Below, one piece after another: positions 60,401 to 63,400 of a DNA stretch of 64,000 nucleotides. Below the pieces are notes generated by a model. That model did not search any database. It was not told the DNA's origin and saw nothing but the letters and a program-made list of their open reading frames with translations. The stretch comes from Sergeia podlipaevii. Its lineage: Eukaryota > Euglenozoa > Kinetoplastea > Trypanosomatida > Trypanosomatidae. Both the position numbers and the translations under genes were made by a program. The number at the start of each line of letters is the position of its first letter. Position 1 is the stretch's first letter. The stretch spans positions 1-64,000 of the forward strand of contig JASANZ010002244.1 in assembly GCA_030849805.1 (NCBI GenBank). Reading direction: 5' to 3'.

Positions 60401-63400
60401 TGAGCGCACGTAGCTTGGTCATACTCGCGATAAACTCCTCATCTTGATCCAGAAGTGAGTTGAAGTAAACATTCATCGGGAGACCATTCTCGCGCAGGAA
60501 GGCGCGGTCACGATTCTTCACAATGTTGGCCAGCTCGTACGCACGTGCCTGCATCTCCTCCTCCAGAGCACGGATAGCGAGAGCGCGTGCGCGGTAGTCC
60601 TCCAGACGCAAAGTGATGCGCTTCACCTCGGCATCATGAAACTGTTGATCGGAGTCGAGAGGGAGATCCCCGCGAGGTTCGCCAGCGTACATGTCATGCA
60701 TGAAAAGCCCGCGCTCATTACGCATAAGGGTCCAGACAATAGTATCTGCGCGCGTATTGAGCTTCTCCTCGTAGTCCTCCACAATGATTTGGTTCTTTGG
60801 CAAATCAAGCTTCAGCTCTGCACGCTTCCACTCCATCTGCATAAACATGTCATCCTCCTCGATGGGTATCAGTGCGAGAGGCACGCCAACGTGAAACGGC
60901 TTGAGGTACGCGCGATCCTCGCGAATAATGTCCTGGGCCATGTCAATGGAGATTTCCTGCATCTCCTTCTCCAGCTCTGCAATCCACTTGGTGTCTCCAC
61001 GGCCAATCGCGCGTGCTCTGTCCTTCTCCACAAGGTAGTAGCCGTCATCCTCGTCGTGCGGCAGACGCTCGAGTGGGATACCACGTATGAGTGGAGCCAG
61101 GTACGTGGGGCGGTCAACCACGTTCATATCATGCGCCATCTTCGTCGCACGATCATCCATGGCCTCGAGGAGATCCTCCATATCCTTCGGCTCCCTATCT
61201 GGCTGTAGCCTAATCTCCAGGTACGTATCCTCAAGCTCACGGAAAAGGTGATCAGCAGTGAGGGGGATAGTGCGCGTGAGACGGCCCTCATACTCGTCCT
61301 GCAGGTACTTGCCGCGTTCCTGCATGAGGAAGAGATCGAGCAACTCGCGCGCGCGTGCTGCCATCCTTGTCTCTAGCTCAGCAATCTCCTGCGCGTTTGT
61401 CTTGGGATCCCTTCGCAGCTCACGCATGCGCTCCGCCATGGCGCAGAACTCTGCATCATTGTCAAGCAGCAAAGTGAAGTGGGTGGTGAGGGGCATTCCC
61501 ATGGTATCCAGAAATGCGCGCTCAGAATTCTTGATGAGGCGGGCAAGTTCGTTTGTTCGCCGGTTCAGCATGTCCTCCAGGTTCTTAATCGCCGCCGCAT
61601 TACCCACGGGATCCTTGGCGCGCAGTTTCATGCGCTGCAGCTCTGCCTTACGAATCTTCGCGTCCTCCTCGAGGCGCAGGTCCGCAATAGCAATGCCCTC
61701 ATAGGTGTCCTTCATGTACATCTTGCGCTCGCGAATGTGTGCTGTCTGGGCAAGCTGGGCAGCGCGCTCAGCCATCGCGTTCTGCAAACGCGCAATCTCC
61801 TCTGGTGTTGTCCTGCCACTGCGCTTGAGATGTCGCAGCTCATTTGCCAGGCGGATGAACTCGGGATCGGTGTCGAGTCCAAGAAGGTTGAGCGGTACAC
61901 CGCTGTACTCTTTGGCGAGAAATGACCGCTCCTCCTTGTGCATCTTCTTGGCAATTTCCTTCGCCTTCTTGGCAATCTCCTTTTCAATACGTGCAATCTC
62001 CTCCTTGTTCAACTCAGGATTCTCCATGAGTTTCTTGCGGCGCTCCAGCAGTTCTGCAACCTCAGCGTTCGCCATGAGGGGCAGGTCTGCCAGTGGAATG
62101 CCGTAAATGTCCGACTTCAGGAAAGTACTGAGATCCTTCAGGTACTCGTCCTGCAGTTTCGTCGCGAAAACCCCGAGTTTCTCTTCAATGGCCTGCACCT
62201 TGTATCTATTGCGCGCGTCTTGGTTCAAAATGTACCGCTGGTGCTCCAGCGCCATGTACTCTGGAGAGCGATCAAGCAGCGCGTAAAGAGCGGTACGATC
62301 ACCACTAGTAGTGAGGTAGTAGTCACGGTCAGCGCCAATGTGCTGCCGTGCAAGTTCCCTGACACGCGCGTTGAGCTTGTCCTGCAGGGCCTTGATGGCA
62401 GCCGGATCGGCATTTGGATCCTTCATGAGCTTCGCCAGCTCGCGCTGAATCCGCACAAACTCCTCGTCACCGTAGAGGTTGAGCTTCTGCAAATCGATGC
62501 CTTCGGGGTTCTTATCAAGAAAGTCAAGATCAATCTCGCCGAGTACCTTGGCGCCTGGGGGAGTCTCTGAAATGCGCACGTACGCCGCCTCCACAGCAAC
62601 AATCTCAACCTTGCATGGAGAAGTGCCCCTACCACTGAGGCACTGAAGCGACAAGGCGTAGCGTCCTTTGACGGGAAGGCACTCCACGACACTGATCTCT
62701 CGGAATGTTGTGGCACTCATAGTGCCTTTCATGAGCTTGTCTTTGGAGTCGTATAGATGCACCGATATCTTGTCCTGCGCAATCGTGTCACCCCCTTCGC
62801 TGCCAGACATCGTATACGGCTTCGTCTGACAAACCAAGATGTGAATAGGTGTCTTGCAGTTAACAAGAAAGTCGACACGCACGTTACAGCCCTCCGTAAG
62901 GTTAACTGTGGTGACAGCGGGCATGTTGCGCGCCACATCGGGCTTGTAACGCGACATGGTGACCTTCTTCTTGTCGCTATCCGACACAAGCCAGTACGAA
63001 AGCATAAACTTAGAGCGCTCCTCCTGGTGGCAACTAGCGACAAGATAGGTGAGAGAGAAAGCGGGGACGCTGATGATATTCACCACCTCACGAAATGCTA
63101 CAAACGTACCACGGTGACACAAGTCGTGGTTGTCAAGCGTCACGAGGTACGTGCTAATTTCGCTGTTGCGCTGGTGCGCATGTGCCAGTGTGAGGCCCTT
63201 TCGCGGATATACAATCATCTTGTAGGGCAAGTTGTGCATCTTGTGACGCATATCAGGCTGACGCACCATCGCGACTAGCTCAACTGGATCTCGCGAGGTA
63301 TTGCGCATCACATAGAGAGGGTTGTTGCGCCACGATATAAGCGACGGGTTACCACCGTTGGTTCCGTCCCCCCACTCGCTATTGAAGTGGTAGCCAGGAT

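Larger units (their letters stand above)
31290..62545 (-). repeat. GM6-type tandem repeat array, about 150 units in frame
   Basis: 31.2 kb of in-frame repeats averaging about 200 bp (66-68 residues). Each unit has a basic D-R-x-Y-L start, a G-V-P-L-x-x-L-P-L-D-x-D turn, an amphipathic helix with F-x-x-L-E-x-E-R, an Asn-containing linker and a second helix with L-N-x-R-A-x-E-L-A. The unit count is estimated from length divided by period, not individually tallied. Copies are diverged in DNA sequence; no long identical blocks were noticed. Confidence 0.92.

Noticed and set aside
31290..62545. Regular repeats considered as satellite DNA or a CRISPR-like array
   Set aside because: Period and variation are in codons, the frame is open throughout, and units match a known protein repeat.
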